Assembly: GCA_000181795.3 (NCBI GenBank)
Contig: CM012953.1
Coordinates: 10,690,669-10,754,668 of the forward strand
DNA: 64,000 nucleotides
From: Trichinella spiralis
Lineage: Eukaryota; Nematoda; Enoplea; Trichinellida; Trichinellidae
Direction of reading: 5' to 3'
Each line of letters begins with the position of its first letter. The stretch's first letter is position 1. Positions 13,701 through 24,859 of this stretch are shown in pieces. The translations under genes and the position numbers were made by a program. Under the pieces are notes generated by a model. That model saw nothing but the letters and a program-made list of their open reading frames with translations. It was not told the DNA's origin and did no database searches.

Positions 13701-16700
13701 TACACATTTTTTACTTCTCTTAGTTGCCATCTGGCTGAATTGAATCGTAGTAGTGCATGCATGCAACTGTAACTGCCGCTTGATTTGTCTTGTTCAATTT
13801 TTTTTGAAAAAAATGCTCACTCATTTTTGATGCTTCACTTTTCGTCTCAGCGTGTGCAAAAAATCCAACTTGTGTGTGTGCCTGTGAGATAATTGCTGCA
13901 GTTTAATGAGTTTGTGTTTTTTTTGCATTTTTCTAGCGCTTTCGTCATCCTAGCTTTGGTGCACTTCAGTTTTACCTACGTCTGCCAGGAGCGGCTCCAA
14001 GCCGAATTTCTCAATCTTCTCTTTTCTCTTTTTTCAATTGAAAAAAAATAATGCACACAAACTTGTCTGAGTGTTTTAAGCGAATGGTGAGAAAAATTAA
14101 AAGCATCCTTTGCTTTTTCATTTTGGCGAGAAATCCGGTCGTTTAGAGTATACTGAAATATTTGTTTAGCTATTTGCGGTGGATAATTATTTTTTTCCGT
14201 TTTCATACAAATCTTCATAATTATATTCTTTTTTTACTTTTTTTAATTCCTGAGTAAAAACAGACAAGCTTTGTGATATTTATTTGATTTTTGCAAGCAC
14301 GGTTGGTTGTGTTTGTAAGAAGAAAAAATAATGATATATGTGTATATGTGTAATGCATAGTATATGTATTATTCTTTTTTTGCGTGATCCCAATACAGGA
14401 ACTGAATGCACATAACAAATTGGCTGTGAAGATATTGAACGAGCTGATCGACGTGCCTGAACACTTATGTTGCCGGGCTTTGTGCAAGCTGCTACCGGAA
14501 CTGTACTTGAAAGAGAACATCAGTCGTGAAGAACTGATCCTCATACAAGAACTCTGCCACAAAGCTGAAATGGTAAATATTCTTATCAATCTTTCCCATT
14601 TCATCCTCGAGAAAGATATCAAAAGTTGAATTTGAATTATTTTCCCCTAGAAAATGTCTTTTTCTTATTTTTTTTGATTTTTTCTTTGTTTCAACTTTTT
14701 TTCACAACTGAAAATAAATGAGAGTAGGTGAAAGTTAAAAATTACATACAACACGCCTCGCATTTCGATGTCACTGGTTAAATGGGTCTTCTCTTTTCAG
14801 GCATTGACGAACAAACAGTGCGTGAATTATGTCACCAAACTGGTCGACAAGATACAAGATCTTCTTGCATGCATGGTAAGTAAGGCATGTTCAAAAGTGA
14901 AACGGGTCACTTTTTCGGGTGTGGCTCCATTTATTTATTTGTTTATACGTGCATTTTTTAAAAAAATTTCTCTTCGTACCTTTCTTTTTAAAAATATTTT
15001 ATGTAAATTCCTCATGTGCATGGTCATTATTATTGTTATTAGAAATTTCATCTTCATTATCTTAAAATTTTACAGTAAGATAATTTTTGAAAAAAAAGTA
15101 AAAGTGGCATGGATGATCAACTCTGATTCGCAGGGGTTTCTTGTTTTTCTTTTTTCACCTTGGCCTTCAGTGTTTGCTTTGTAGCATAAGAAAAGTTAAG
15201 TGGAAAATAATTTTGATAATCGAAAATTCATGTCCTCCATATTTTGAATCCACTATCATAAATTCATAAAATAATTTATCGAATAACATCACTACCTAAG
15301 TTATTATTTTCAATTTTTGTTTCTGTCTTTTCTGTCAAGCTTTATGAGTTGAGCTATTTGAGTACAACTGTTAAATAATATTGAACTGAAATGAATGCTA
15401 TTCAATAATTGTGAATAGTTCATTTTCGAGCTTTTTTAAAACCTGTGTAATGCGACGAAAGTAATTATCGTTCAAGTGATCCTTCATATAAGCAGCATTT
15501 GCTTCTTCCTCTTTATTTTTTTGTGCTTCATATATTTTAATTATTATTTGGCAAATTATTAGGGTTAATCGAATCGTGAAACATTTCCAAAATTTGTTTT
15601 TTATTTAATTGTTTATGTTCCATGATATATTGAACGCACAGTTGCAATAACATCATAAGTAATAATGATAATAACAACAACGGTAACATTATTTATTATT
15701 AATTGCATGGCTAGACGTTTTTCTGTTCTTATCTATCAGGTGTGGCGTTTTTCCGGTCTGTTTACGTCTTTAAAGGACATCAATGTTTAGTTGCTCTTGT
15801 AAATTCTGGCATCACGACATGTCACCAAAAATAATTTTATCGTAATTTATTGATTTATTGGTTTTCATTGTCTAATTTAAAAAAATTTTTCATTTTCAGC
15901 TTTATCATTGTGCATCGTCGAATCAATCAGACCATCACATAATATTTATCATTGTACTATTTCAGTCGGCTGGTTGAATTTCAGTTGTTTCTTTTTTTTA
16001 CTTTAGAAAAACCTGTTAATTAATCAGATTTTATTTTGACATGATAATTAATGATCATCAATTTAAAGCAATTTTTTTGTAAAAAAGTTTAAATTGTGAA
16101 AGCTTTTTGCATCAGTTTCACTTTTCTAAATGGCACGTGTAATTCTTTTTACTTCATGTGATTTTAGATAAATTAATAATTTTAATTTATGATGACGATT
16201 TATTTTGTTTATGTTTTTATTAATTTTTCTTCGAACTTTGTAATTTCTAATCTGTTGTGAATTTGTTCTCACTGATTCACTTGGAGCAGCTTTTTTGAAA
16301 TGCTAATTTTGCACCTGGGTTCGAGCATGGATAATGAAAAATTTAACAGTAAGAGAAAAATGTAGTTGATCGGAAAATTTAATATCATTATACTGAAAGT
16401 AGTTTATTTTATAAAAATGACCTGCAATTATATTGAAATTTTACCCTTTACCAGTGAACTGAGAATACTTTTCATGTCAAATTGATTTGCATTATTGAAT
16501 AAAAATTGTAAATTTAAATTGTTTCTACATAAAATCACTCCGTAAACCAGCATCCCACTTGCAAACAGCAGTGCATTTCATATTTGTTTGTTAAATTTTG
16601 TTGTTGTTTTTTTTGTAGCCGAGTTCAGAAGATGAAATGTCTGGATCTGTTACGTCCGATTCGCATACGCATCATTCTTCTGCGCATGTTGAATTGATGG

Positions 16701-16858
16701 GTCCTTCTTTGCAAGTGGATGTACAGGCCCGTAAAGATGGTCATATTACAAATACCGATAACAACGAATCTGACGTTGAAATGGAAACTGAGGATGCTGA
16801 TGTTGATTTTGATGCAATGAGAGAAACATTGAGCCACCAAAATGATCCAAATGACTGA
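4732..16858 (+). CDS. NCAPG: Condensin complex subunit 3 (CAP-G)
   Basis: Exons: 4732-4887, 4968-5159, 5218-5455, 5516-5746, 7043-7235, 7289-7450, 7508-7882, 7942-8110, 8174-8206, 8269-8376, 8524-8643, (optional 8701-8709), 8793-8957, 9018-9199, 9257-9416, 14399-14572, 14801-14875, 16619-16858. Phases agree throughout and give 990-993 aa, close to the roughly 1015 aa of human NCAPG. CAP-G is the HEAT-repeat subunit of condensin I, which binds the kleisin CAP-H and DNA to compact mitotic chromosomes. Diagnostic stretches: [50 protein letters not shown] and [12 protein letters not shown], all colinear with vertebrate CAP-G. The C-terminus is acidic and Ser/His-rich. Three introns are unusually large (1.3, 5.0 and 1.7 kb); the 5 kb intron hosts a collagen gene. 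The start exon follows its acceptor (TTTTTCAG) immediately, so an upstream or trans-spliced exon is possible. Confidence 0.9.
6186..6746 (+). other. Coding-like island in CAP-G intron 4, unidentified
   Basis: This 1.3 kb intron contains a stretch with lower AT content and protein-like frames. Assuming a 49-nt intron from the GT in GTGTGCGTT to the AG just before CGCTTTGGATG, a hydrophobic segment ([18 protein letters not shown]) joins in frame to [20 protein letters not shown] and ends in K-I-P-P-E-D then a stop at 6744-6746. I do not recognise the family and cannot find a convincing start exon. It could be a small nested membrane-protein gene, a decayed gene copy, or chance. CAP-G itself splices cleanly across it. 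Confidence 0.25.
10740..10752. repeat. (TG)n microsatellite
   Basis: Short uninterrupted TG/GT run within the CAP-G 5 kb intron, followed by a G-rich stretch. Confidence 0.7.
12064..12158. repeat. Imperfect inverted repeat with TA/TG microsatellite
   Basis: GCGTTGTGGAA on the left arm and TTCCACAACG on the right arm are near-perfect reverse complements separated by about 20 nt. The flanking sequence (ATATATGTAT / ATATATATAT) extends the stem, and the right arm runs into a (TA)n(TG)n tract. It would form a strong hairpin in either strand. No gene or mobile-element end is obviously attached. Confidence 0.6.
12641..12650. other. 10-N assembly gap
   Basis: Ten Ns; the length is probably a placeholder. 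It lies just upstream of the collagen exons and probably hides the exon for the collagen amino-terminal non-collagenous domain. Confidence 0.95.
12651..13457 (+). CDS. Cuticle collagen, 5' end missing
   Basis: Three exons are visible: 12651-12685 (reads I-V-K-R-Q, then VPCK), 12789-12983 and 13045-13457; the 61-nt intron at 12984-13044 restores the Gly-X-Y frame (DGTPG then SPGTRG). The protein has Gly-X-Y blocks interrupted in nematode cuticle-collagen style: a CC pair before the first block, then the cysteine cluster [12 protein letters not shown], a longer triple-helical block, and a short tail [18 protein letters not shown] resembles the subtilisin-type processing site before the triple helix. 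Such collagens are secreted by hypodermis and crosslinked into the cuticle. The signal/anchor and N-terminal homology block are not visible; they are probably in or before the 10-N gap. The gene lies in the same orientation inside an intron of CAP-G. Confidence 0.8.
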
Positions 16859-16920
16859 ATAATGAAAGCATACAATAGCAATTACATTTTATATTTTATT
16901 ATTCATTATTTTAAAACTGT

Positions 16921-16925
<5 letters not shown>

Positions 16926-16954
<29 letters not shown>
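16926..16954. repeat. (AT)n microsatellite
   Basis: Uninterrupted AT repeat about 70 bp after the CAP-G stop codon, in its 3' UTR or flank. Confidence 0.9.
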
Positions 16955-16957
<3 letters not shown>

Positions 16958-17113
16958 TGCTTTTTAGTTCAGAATATTTTTATGCAGTGATTTGTTGTTA
17001 TGAAATAGTGAATGGACAAGGATTTTTGTTTTTTGTACATTGATTAACTCTTAATACTTCACTTGTTCAGTTTTGATTTTTTTTCCTCTCCCTCTCTCTT
17101 CTGTACAGAATGG

Positions 17114-17119
17114 AATAAA
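17114..17119 (+). promoter_or_regulatory. AATAAA polyadenylation signal (CAP-G)
   Basis: AATAAA 255 bp downstream of the CAP-G stop, followed by a T/G-rich tract. It lies in the 540 bp convergent gap with the minus-strand nucleotidyltransferase gene. Confidence 0.5.
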
Positions 17120-17400
17120 TCATTGTCATTTACATTTGCTATTGTTGTCTCAGTCTTCTATTACTGATAGAAAAATACAATTGAACTTAATTTAAAAAAT
17201 ATCATATATACATTTTAATTATGCAATTGACTATTATGAATAATTCCATTCATATAGATGAATTATTTTGAAGTTAAATTGCATTTACTGGGTGGTGTGC
17301 AAGTGTACAAACAAGTGAAAGCAATGATCCACAGAAACAACATAGGAGAAAGAGAGAGAGAGAGAAAGATTGTTCTATTCAGATCAGTTAACAGGGAATT

Positions 17401-19316
17401 TCACAGCACCGCACTTTGTGCTTGATGATCAGTGTCGTTGTTCGAAGTGGAAGTGGAAGTGAAATATTCAAAACAATGATTTTGCATTCGGACCAACATT
17501 TCGGAAAAGCTTTTGCAAAAATCCCCCAGATCCATCCTGTATTCACTGTCCATTCTCAGTTCCACGTACAGTCGATGTTTGTTGTTCACCAACAGGCCGG
17601 CCAATTTCAGTAGAAAAGAAGAGTTGTCGGTGACATCGATCAGGGCTTTGGAAATGCACACTTCGCAGTTGTGGGGAAATTTACTTTCCGGACAGTGAAA
17701 GCAAAGTCGCTTGGCAACCGAACCGCGGTGAATCCAAGTCGAGGCAGTGGACCGGCAGTTGAACTCGAACGCTCCCACGCTGAAACGTTGGGGGCAGTTT
17801 GAGGGATCTGCAAACGCGGCATTCAGCTGGTCGTTCAAATCGCCAGTTGCCTTCACAGTGTCCACGTTGAACAAGTAAATCTCCTTCAACGTGTACAATA
17901 CTGTACGCAGGGACAAATGGAAGAATAGACGGAAACTTTCTCCACTGTCAACGACTAAGCGCTTCTCGACCATTTCCCGTTGCAAGCAGTCGTAAATGAA
18001 CGCATTCGGCTTGATCAGCACTCGGTACTTGCCGATGCATTCAATCGAACGGTCCATCTCCCTGAAGTCCATCGTCCCGTCGTCGTCGTCCTTTTCGTCT
18101 TCTTCTTCTGCTTCCCCCTCTGGATGTATGGAAAACAATCGTGGACATAGTGCCAATTTGGAACCACCGTCGGACAAAACCGATTTCATCACCATCCTCC
18201 AAGTACGTTCGACAAAGATGCGGAACAGAAACGCCGCGTTGCGTCTTATGGACGCGGCCGGATTGTGCGTACAGTCCAACGGATCTTGGACGTTGACGTG
18301 GCTAAATTTGAACAAATTGTCCACAGATTTGTCGATTGCAAGCTGAGAAGATTCGGTCAAAAATTCCATCGACGACACAACATCCGCTCGTCGAGGTTGG
18401 AATACCACATCGCGCAACGTCAAAGGCAACTGGTGAAGAAAACAGACAAATTTGGCGAACAGACGAGACACCGAAGGGACTTTTTTACAATTATTCTGCT
18501 GCTGTAAAGCTGAAAGAGAAATCAAACCGACAACAAACAAGCAAAACAACTGCATTTAACAAACACTGTTTTGAAAAGAAAAGCTAAATTTGCATACTCA
18601 ACTGTGACATCTCATCTTCGGAAAGATCGGATTTGCAAGGTATATAGCCACTTTGTCGAAGAAAAGTTATCAATATCAACAGCAACGGATAAGAGTTGAA
18701 TTTTTCCTCCTTGCTGTCCATGAATTCAGAAATCCAAAAGCGGATCAACGAAGCAAGCCGTGGTAGCCATTCGCCGTATGTGTCGGCAAATTGTCGAAGC
18801 CACCGAGTTGTTCTCACTGAATGCATGTTGTTCAACGACAGTTCGCATCTGTAATTTCCATTGCAACGGAAATGAATTAGCGGACACCTTTTACTCTGCA
18901 CCAAGTGTGCCTTGCCTTCTAAACCGGGCCATTTTTGAAGTAATTTATAAAATTGTTCAACAGGTGAACCCGGTGAATCCACAACTTCTATATTCGTAAT
19001 GCAAAAAACAACAAATTGCAATTTTCCATTAAATCAAATCGAATCAAATCTCACCTTTGCTTTCAGTCGGTGTGCTTCGATAAAAGACTGTCATATCAAC
19101 GTCACTATTTTGCCATCCGAAACCATTTACGGATGATCCAAACAGCACCACCTCCACATTTTCATGGCAACTCTGAAAATACGTTTCCAAACGACTGCAC
19201 AACTTTTCCCGTTCTGTGATTTCAGTAATTTTCCGCATTTCATGTATTACAATGGATTGCTCTTCAAGTTCATTTGCTTTGGAAAATAAAGTCAACAACT
19301 CCTCGGACGGAGTCAT
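17401..19316 (-). CDS. Non-canonical poly(A)/terminal nucleotidyltransferase
   Basis: Three exons on the minus strand: 19316-19055, 18987-18598 and 18509-17401; introns are 67 and 88 nt; 586 aa. The family adds A or U residues to RNA 3' ends. Residues 58-78 carry the DNA polymerase beta-type active site, LFGSSVNGFGWQNSDVDMTV, with G60-S61 and catalytic D72 and D74. The palm continues with CPLIHFRCNGNYRCELSLNN, where the third metal ligand is usually Asp but here is Glu (about residue 136). The central domain has FNSYPLLLILITFLR, and the PAP-associated motif is VQDPLDCTHNPAASI. An acidic run (EEDEKDDDDG) lies in the C-terminal half. Whether it is a mitochondrial poly(A) polymerase, a GLD-2-like enzyme or a uridylyltransferase cannot be decided by eye. 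It is convergent with CAP-G. Confidence 0.8.
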
Positions 19317-20230
19317 TTCTTCTTACTCTGAAATGATAATTATACGATAAACATGAACTTTCAGCTTACGTGCTTAATATAAACGGTGCATACAGACTCA
19401 AACAAACACAACAACAGCAACGGCATAAATAGAAAAAAATTCTCTACAATTGTCAATTGCAGTACATCCTAACATTTACAATACAATAACAAAAAAGAGC
19501 TTCCCTGACAATAAACTGAGTACAACAATTGCGTTATTTCGTTTGCTTCAAAGTATTAAAGTGTTAAAATTAAAAAAAATAGCATTATTTAAATGACAAC
19601 AATTTTCTTAAAAATGAAAAATAACAAACGTTAAACTATAATATTCTATCCAACATATTTAAAAAAATATGCCTTATTGAAAACTAACTAAACAGTGAAG
19701 TTCTAATATGATTTAAAATGAAAAAATAATTAAATTGAAAATTCGTTGAACAAAATACTGTAACGCCTTAATGATTTTCAAGGTTATGTTTATTCAATAG
19801 AATCTTCACGAGTAATTTTTAATCAAAAAGATAAATAATTGTCATAGCATTTCATTAAATATGTGAAGTGTGATGTTTTGTTTCGATTACGATTTCAGAT
19901 TTCTTTCATGAAATTTTTTACATTGTTAACATTTTGTTGCTTATTATTCGACAGCGCCTTTAAATGAAACGAGTGAATTTCATTGAGCTTGCGCTTCATA
20001 TTATTGGCAAAGTAAATGTCATTGGTTCAGAATAAAAAATATTAATATGATTTTCAAAGGGGCAAATTATTTGGATTTACTTTGTTTTCGAGCTTTTTTA
20101 AACAAAAGTACTTTATACTCACTACTCGTAATCTGAAATTGTGTATTTTTACCACATTTTGCTTGCTTGACAATTATCAAACACATTTTATTCAACAAAT
20201 ACAAATCGTAAATTTCGTCACATCTGCTGA
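19317..20230. other. Intergenic
   Basis: About 0.9 kb of AT-rich sequence between the 3' end of NOC2 and the 5' end of the nucleotidyltransferase, both on the minus strand. It should contain the latter's promoter. No other feature is seen. Confidence 0.6.
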
Positions 20231-21790
20231 CTAATCCGAATCTGACATATTCCAATCAACTAGTAAGTCTTCATTGTTGTGATTGTTGTCAACAGAATTA
20301 TTGTGCATTTTTGAAAATTTGTTTTCGCTTGTTTTCTTGTTGCTCTGCTTTTGATTTTCGCCATTCATTTTCTGCCTTTTAACAGCTTTCACTTTCGTGG
20401 CACGTTTCAAATCATTTTCTGCTACTTCTTCCTTAAAATATGAGCATAATAAGGATGCAAATTTGCAAAAACTGAAACAACAATTTGGATAAACAGACTT
20501 CGTTGGAAATGAAATTTTTGATATCCTTCTCGCGTTGTTTGATTGCATTGAATTTGCAAAAGTGCAATTCCAAAGGTGACTGGCCTTTGTCAGCAATGTT
20601 CAGTTCTGATGCAGGCTTTTTTGCAAACCCAGTCACCGCTCCTCGACGTCGTTCCACAATGAATGCCGACTGTTTACGCAATACTTCGCACAAATCTTTG
20701 ATTTGCGTAGAAAATTCTGCACAACGACATTTCTTCACGTATTTATTCAACTAAATAATAATAAATAAATAAACAAAAATTATTACGTGTAAAACAATAA
20801 ATAATGCACCTACCCGTTGCAGAGGAATGAAAATCAATTCCGGAAAAGCGACGTTGAAACGATGCAAGTGAAAAAATTTGAGCAACAATTCAATGAAATT
20901 TTCCATAACGGCCACTTTGAATCCGCTTTCCAATATCTGGGATGAGGAAACTTTCAAGGTGCAATCGAAGTCAATTGGCTTCAACGACGAACGTTTAACT
21001 TTACCGTCCAAGTCGACCATCTGCAATATCTGAAAAATAATAATTCCAATGGTCAAAAAATGATAAAAACATCAAAAATCATTTACTTTGATCAAAGTCA
21101 AATGCACAGGTATGAACTGCTTGCAATTTTCGCTTAACTTCAGCAAACTTCTCGTGATCAAAAATATCAAAGGCAAACACTTTGCTGAAGGCAACAATCT
21201 TAGAAGAAAAAAATCTCTTTTCAATAAAAACAAACAATATCACTGATAACAGAAATTTAAATATCACCTCATGCAACCGAAACTGACTTGCACAACTGGA
21301 TAACGAAGTGGATGCCAAATTCGTTGGTTTGGATGCTGAACAAGAACATGACACCACAGATTTATAGATTGAACAAAATGCCACGAATGTACAGAATTAA
21401 TCGCTTTCTGAAGAACATTTTTAACATTCAAAAAAAGCATTCATCTACAAGCAATAAAAAATCACTTTTGTATTTTGAGTATAGGCATTTCTTAAGCTTA
21501 TCGCTAACTGTCGGATGAATAAAAATGCATTTTTGTACGTTATTGAAGGTTGTACAGCGCAGAGGCTTGAAAAGCAATCCTAAAACCAAGTAAAATCACT
21601 TTCCACATCTCACCGAAAGTATGATGTATTTTTTTACACATCATTACCACCTATTTTCTTACCTGCATTAAATGAACAGATGACCAGTTTGAATAAGTAA
21701 TGATTTTTGAATTTCGTACGTAAGCCAAATACATTCGCTGAATAATATATTAAAATATATATTAAATAAAATAAATTATTAACAGAATGC

Positions 21791-21821
<31 letters not shown>

Positions 21822-23106
21822 AATTTTGAAATTCACCCTAAAAACCATTTCGTAAACATCTTCTGGAAGCATCTTTACAAGTTTCTCGATGCAATCATAT
21901 GCAAGCCTTCTACACTTTTCTTCTTTTGTTGTCCAAACGGATATTAATTTCTAAAATTTGATCACCATTATGCCTTGCGGTTTGAAAAATACAGTTTCTA
22001 CTCTGAGAAGCATTTGCGACGTCCGTAAAAGAACAGAATAGTATTGGATCACTTTCAAAACATGTGCCAAAGTAGCTGCAAGCACGTCAGCATTTTGCAA
22101 TTCAGGGATGAGCTAAAGCAAATAATCAACAAATGGCAAACTAGGAAATAAAATTAAATATTGCTATACTCTTAGTAAAAGTCTCAAATAGGTTCTAACT
22201 AGTGGAAACAATTTTCTCCATTTGCCTTTCTTTCGACTTCGCTTCGATGGTGCTGCATTCGATTTCACAATATTTATCCACATTGACGGAAAAAGGGTAA
22301 AACAATAACGCAATACTGCATTAACATCTAAATTTTCATCACTTAATGTATACTGACAATTAATGACGCATAAATCGTGCACTGTACCTTCAATTCCATT
22401 TACAGTTCCTGATACGGCAAATTTGCTTACATCAACTCCAACTTCTGCTACAGCTGCAGCAAATTTACCAACAATAAAACGAAGGGCACTCATTTTATTA
22501 TTCTGTTAATGAAAACCCATATGTAAATGTAAAAAACGCTTCATTTCATGTAAAAGGATAAAAATAAAAAAAAATTCTTTTCGCATTTCTCAAACATAAT
22601 TATTTCAATTATTCATTAGCAAAAAAGACGTACTTTCAATTTCTGTAAAAGTGTTTCTTCAAATGGTTGATCAGCGTCAACATCAGCTTCAAAATCATCC
22701 TCAGCAGCGTTTTCCTCCTAAAAATTCCCACTTAAAAAATACAGATATAAAAACTTTTTCCAAACCTCAAATTCGCTGTCGTCATCTTCCGCAGAGAAAC
22801 TGTCATCTATGTCATTTCCATCTTTATCATACATTTCCTCTTCATCGACTCCCAATTCTGCTTCATTTAATTCATCAAGATATCCTTCAAGAGTACCATC
22901 TGTAAAGATATCTGGATCTTCATCTTTCAAAAATTCATAAAATTCCGGATCAGTCTCTTGCAGATGCAACGATAACTTCTTTCTCTGTTCATCACCATTT
23001 TCGGTTGACAGTTGCCTGGTTATATGGTTGTTATTAAAATTTATACAATTCGCTTTTTTTAATGATTTAAATACCTCTTCCGTGTTTTGCCTTTATTTTT
23101 TCCCAT
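20231..23106 (-). CDS. NOC2L: Nucleolar complex protein 2 (NOC2)
   Basis: Thirteen minus-strand exons: 23106-23075, 23015-22766, 22717-22634, 22502-22170, 22112-22002, 21950-21837, 21737-21663, 21579-21466, 21407-21268, 21198-21087, 21029-20814, 20750-20499, 20431-20231. All are phase-consistent and total 677 aa (human NOC2L is about 749). NOC2 pairs with NOC1 and NOC3 and is needed for nucleolar assembly and nuclear export of pre-60S ribosomes; the C. elegans homologue is PRO-2. Family landmarks in order: basic start MGKNKGKTRKRQ; DPEFYEFLKDEDPD; a long acidic stretch; FPLVRTYLRLLLRLIPEL; LISVWTTKEEKCRRLAYDCI; YVRNSKIITYSNWSSVHLM; NAFLFIRQLAISLRNAY; INLWCHVLVQHP; NFIELLLKFFHLH. The tail is Lys/Asn-rich, ending in M-S-D-S-D. 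All introns are short (45-130 nt). Confidence 0.88.
21791..21819. repeat. (ATA)n microsatellite
   Basis: About nine ATA/AAT units inside a NOC2 intron (between 21836 and 21738). Confidence 0.9.
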
Positions 23107-24595
23107 TACAATTTACTCAACAAATATAAGACGAAATTTGACTAATTACTGTATAAATAGTGATTGCAGGTACAAATGTAACCGCTAAACGAAACAAAAC
23201 AAGTACTCTAAATTACATTCAGTTAGTAGTGCATTCAAAAATTATTATTATAAATGAACACGTTCAAATATCTTAAATAAAAATTTCAGCTTATTTTTAA
23301 ATAATTTTAAATAAAAAAATGTTATCCTGATTCAGTTTATTTATGAAATCAGAATGGCACAAATTCAATTTTAATGTCACTAAATAATAATAAAACAATA
23401 ATGAATTAATTCTAAAAAATGGCAGATGTTTTCAAAGCATGCTGTTTTATAAAAAAAAGCATATCTGCGTATGATAGAACAGCTAAAAATCTGCGTCAAC
23501 TCATTTGCTAATAGAAACTTAACTGTCATTTTGTATAGTTTACAGAAGATTGCCGACTGGCTTTTTGTTTTGACCTTTTCATTTTTTTCTTCACTATTTG
23601 AAAACTTTATTTATTGTGGAATATATAAATATAAATATAAATATAAATATTTTTTTGATGTTTGCGAATGAAAATGAAGATTGCAATTAACAAATATGTT
23701 GATATTTGATATAATTGATTTCGATAAACATCAAAGTATAGTTAACATTGAATTTAATTTTTAATTGATGCAATTTATTTGTTGATCTTGTTTTAATGTG
23801 AATTTCATTACCCTTGTTACATCAGCATTTGTTTTCTTTAATGTTCTTATTTACCGTATAGTAAAGTTTCTTGTGTTGTTATTTTTAATACTATTCAAAT
23901 TACTTTTGAAATGTGGCATTAAATGTCCACTTGTACATACAGGCAAAATGAAATGATGCAAAATTAAAGCTAATTAGTCGATTATGCCTCAATAAATAAA
24001 TGAATTGGTCTGGCATTCGATGGTTTGCAAACGATAGTGAAAATAGCACCCACTAATTGTTTGTGCACGATGAATAATAATGGTTGACGCAAGTGATGTT
24101 GGTTATTTTTTCATAAAACTTTTTAAATATCATGACTGTGCCGTTTGTTGAAAAAAATTTTGAATTTCCATATTATTACGTTTGTCGTACAATATATTGG
24201 TGTTAATTTGTTTGGAAAAGTGACTTTGATGAGAAATTGGTGCAATTTATAGCTGCTATAATGGGCATTTTCTTCGTTGATCATCGTCAAAGAAAAAACC
24301 AAGAGTGGAAATAATTGCAATGCTGTTATGTCGGTTTTATTCAAAGATGTTTAATTGGATGCGTGGTTGAAATTCAGTGACGATGAGTTTTCTTTTTGAC
24401 AACATTTTTTTCATGAACACATGTCACATTTGAACAATTGAAGCTGAATCATAGGTAGGAAATTTATTATTTTCAAAGGGATTTTTTTGTCTCTATCAAC
24501 ATTTTCACCTTTTTATCAATTTTGCATGTCAAAGCTGTGAGTAAGATTTTGTTGAAAGAAAAAAATGGTCTTGTAGGCGTCAGTGTGACTTGTAG
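23107..24595. other. Intergenic, 5' flank of NOC2
   Basis: AT-rich sequence with no confirmed gene. It contains a TATAAA tandem repeat at about 23621-23650. A plus-strand stretch beginning ATG at 24132 (MTVPFVEKNFEF...) stays protein-like to about 24382 but carries two in-frame TAA codons, so it is either broken or not coding. Confidence 0.5.
23621..23650. repeat. (ATAAAT)n microsatellite
   Basis: About five tandem copies of a six-base AT unit. Confidence 0.85.
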
Positions 24596-24859
24596 GTTAT
24601 TAAAATTGTAAGAAAGGCATCTTTAAGAGGAAGTTTAAAGCCGAAACCGCTTGCTGGGTTTGTTTTCCGAGGTCGGCTTGGAATGTTTGAATATTTTAGA
24701 AGTTTAAATCTGGTTGATAAATTTGCCCACACGTCTGTAAACAGTGCACCTTCAAAACGTGAGTCATCTTTGAGCAAATTTCATTTCTCAGATATCGGTC
24801 GCTTTGCCGGTCGGCAACAAACAAGCACAATACAGGCTAATGTTATAATCACAAAGTAA
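24596..24859 (+). other. Probable terminal coding exon, unidentified
   Basis: After an AG acceptor (CTTGTAG) an 87-codon frame runs without a stop to TAA at 24857-24859. It reads VIKIVRKASLRGSLKPKP, then FVFRGRLGMFEYF, SLNLVDKFAHTSVNSAPSK and RFAGRQQTSTIQANV. This base composition and length are unusual for the surrounding AT-rich DNA, where stops are frequent. It is Ser/Lys/Arg-rich, like a cytoplasmic tail. I do not recognise a family and cannot find a reliable upstream exon; the interrupted frame at 24132-24382 may be related. Confidence 0.35.

Larger units (their letters stand above)
10390..14152 (-). other. Candidate minus-strand exons inside CAP-G intron
   Basis: Several minus-strand stretches look protein-coding in this AT-rich intron, though no complete gene can be assembled. 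They are: 14152-14063, flanked by TTTCAG and a GTTTGT donor, 30 codons beginning [10 protein letters not shown]; about 11940-11815, containing [16 protein letters not shown]; about 11606-11480, containing [16 protein letters not shown]; 11114-10957, containing [18 protein letters not shown]; and 10557-10390, preceded by a good pyrimidine-rich acceptor and ending in a stop, containing [17 protein letters not shown]. All are basic and hydrophilic. They might be exons of one nested antisense gene, but I could not link them by phase, and I recognise no family. Confidence 0.22.

Noticed and set aside
17416-18587. Several plus-strand frames opposite the nucleotidyltransferase
   Set aside because: Shadows of a long minus-strand exon that carries family motifs in the correct phase.
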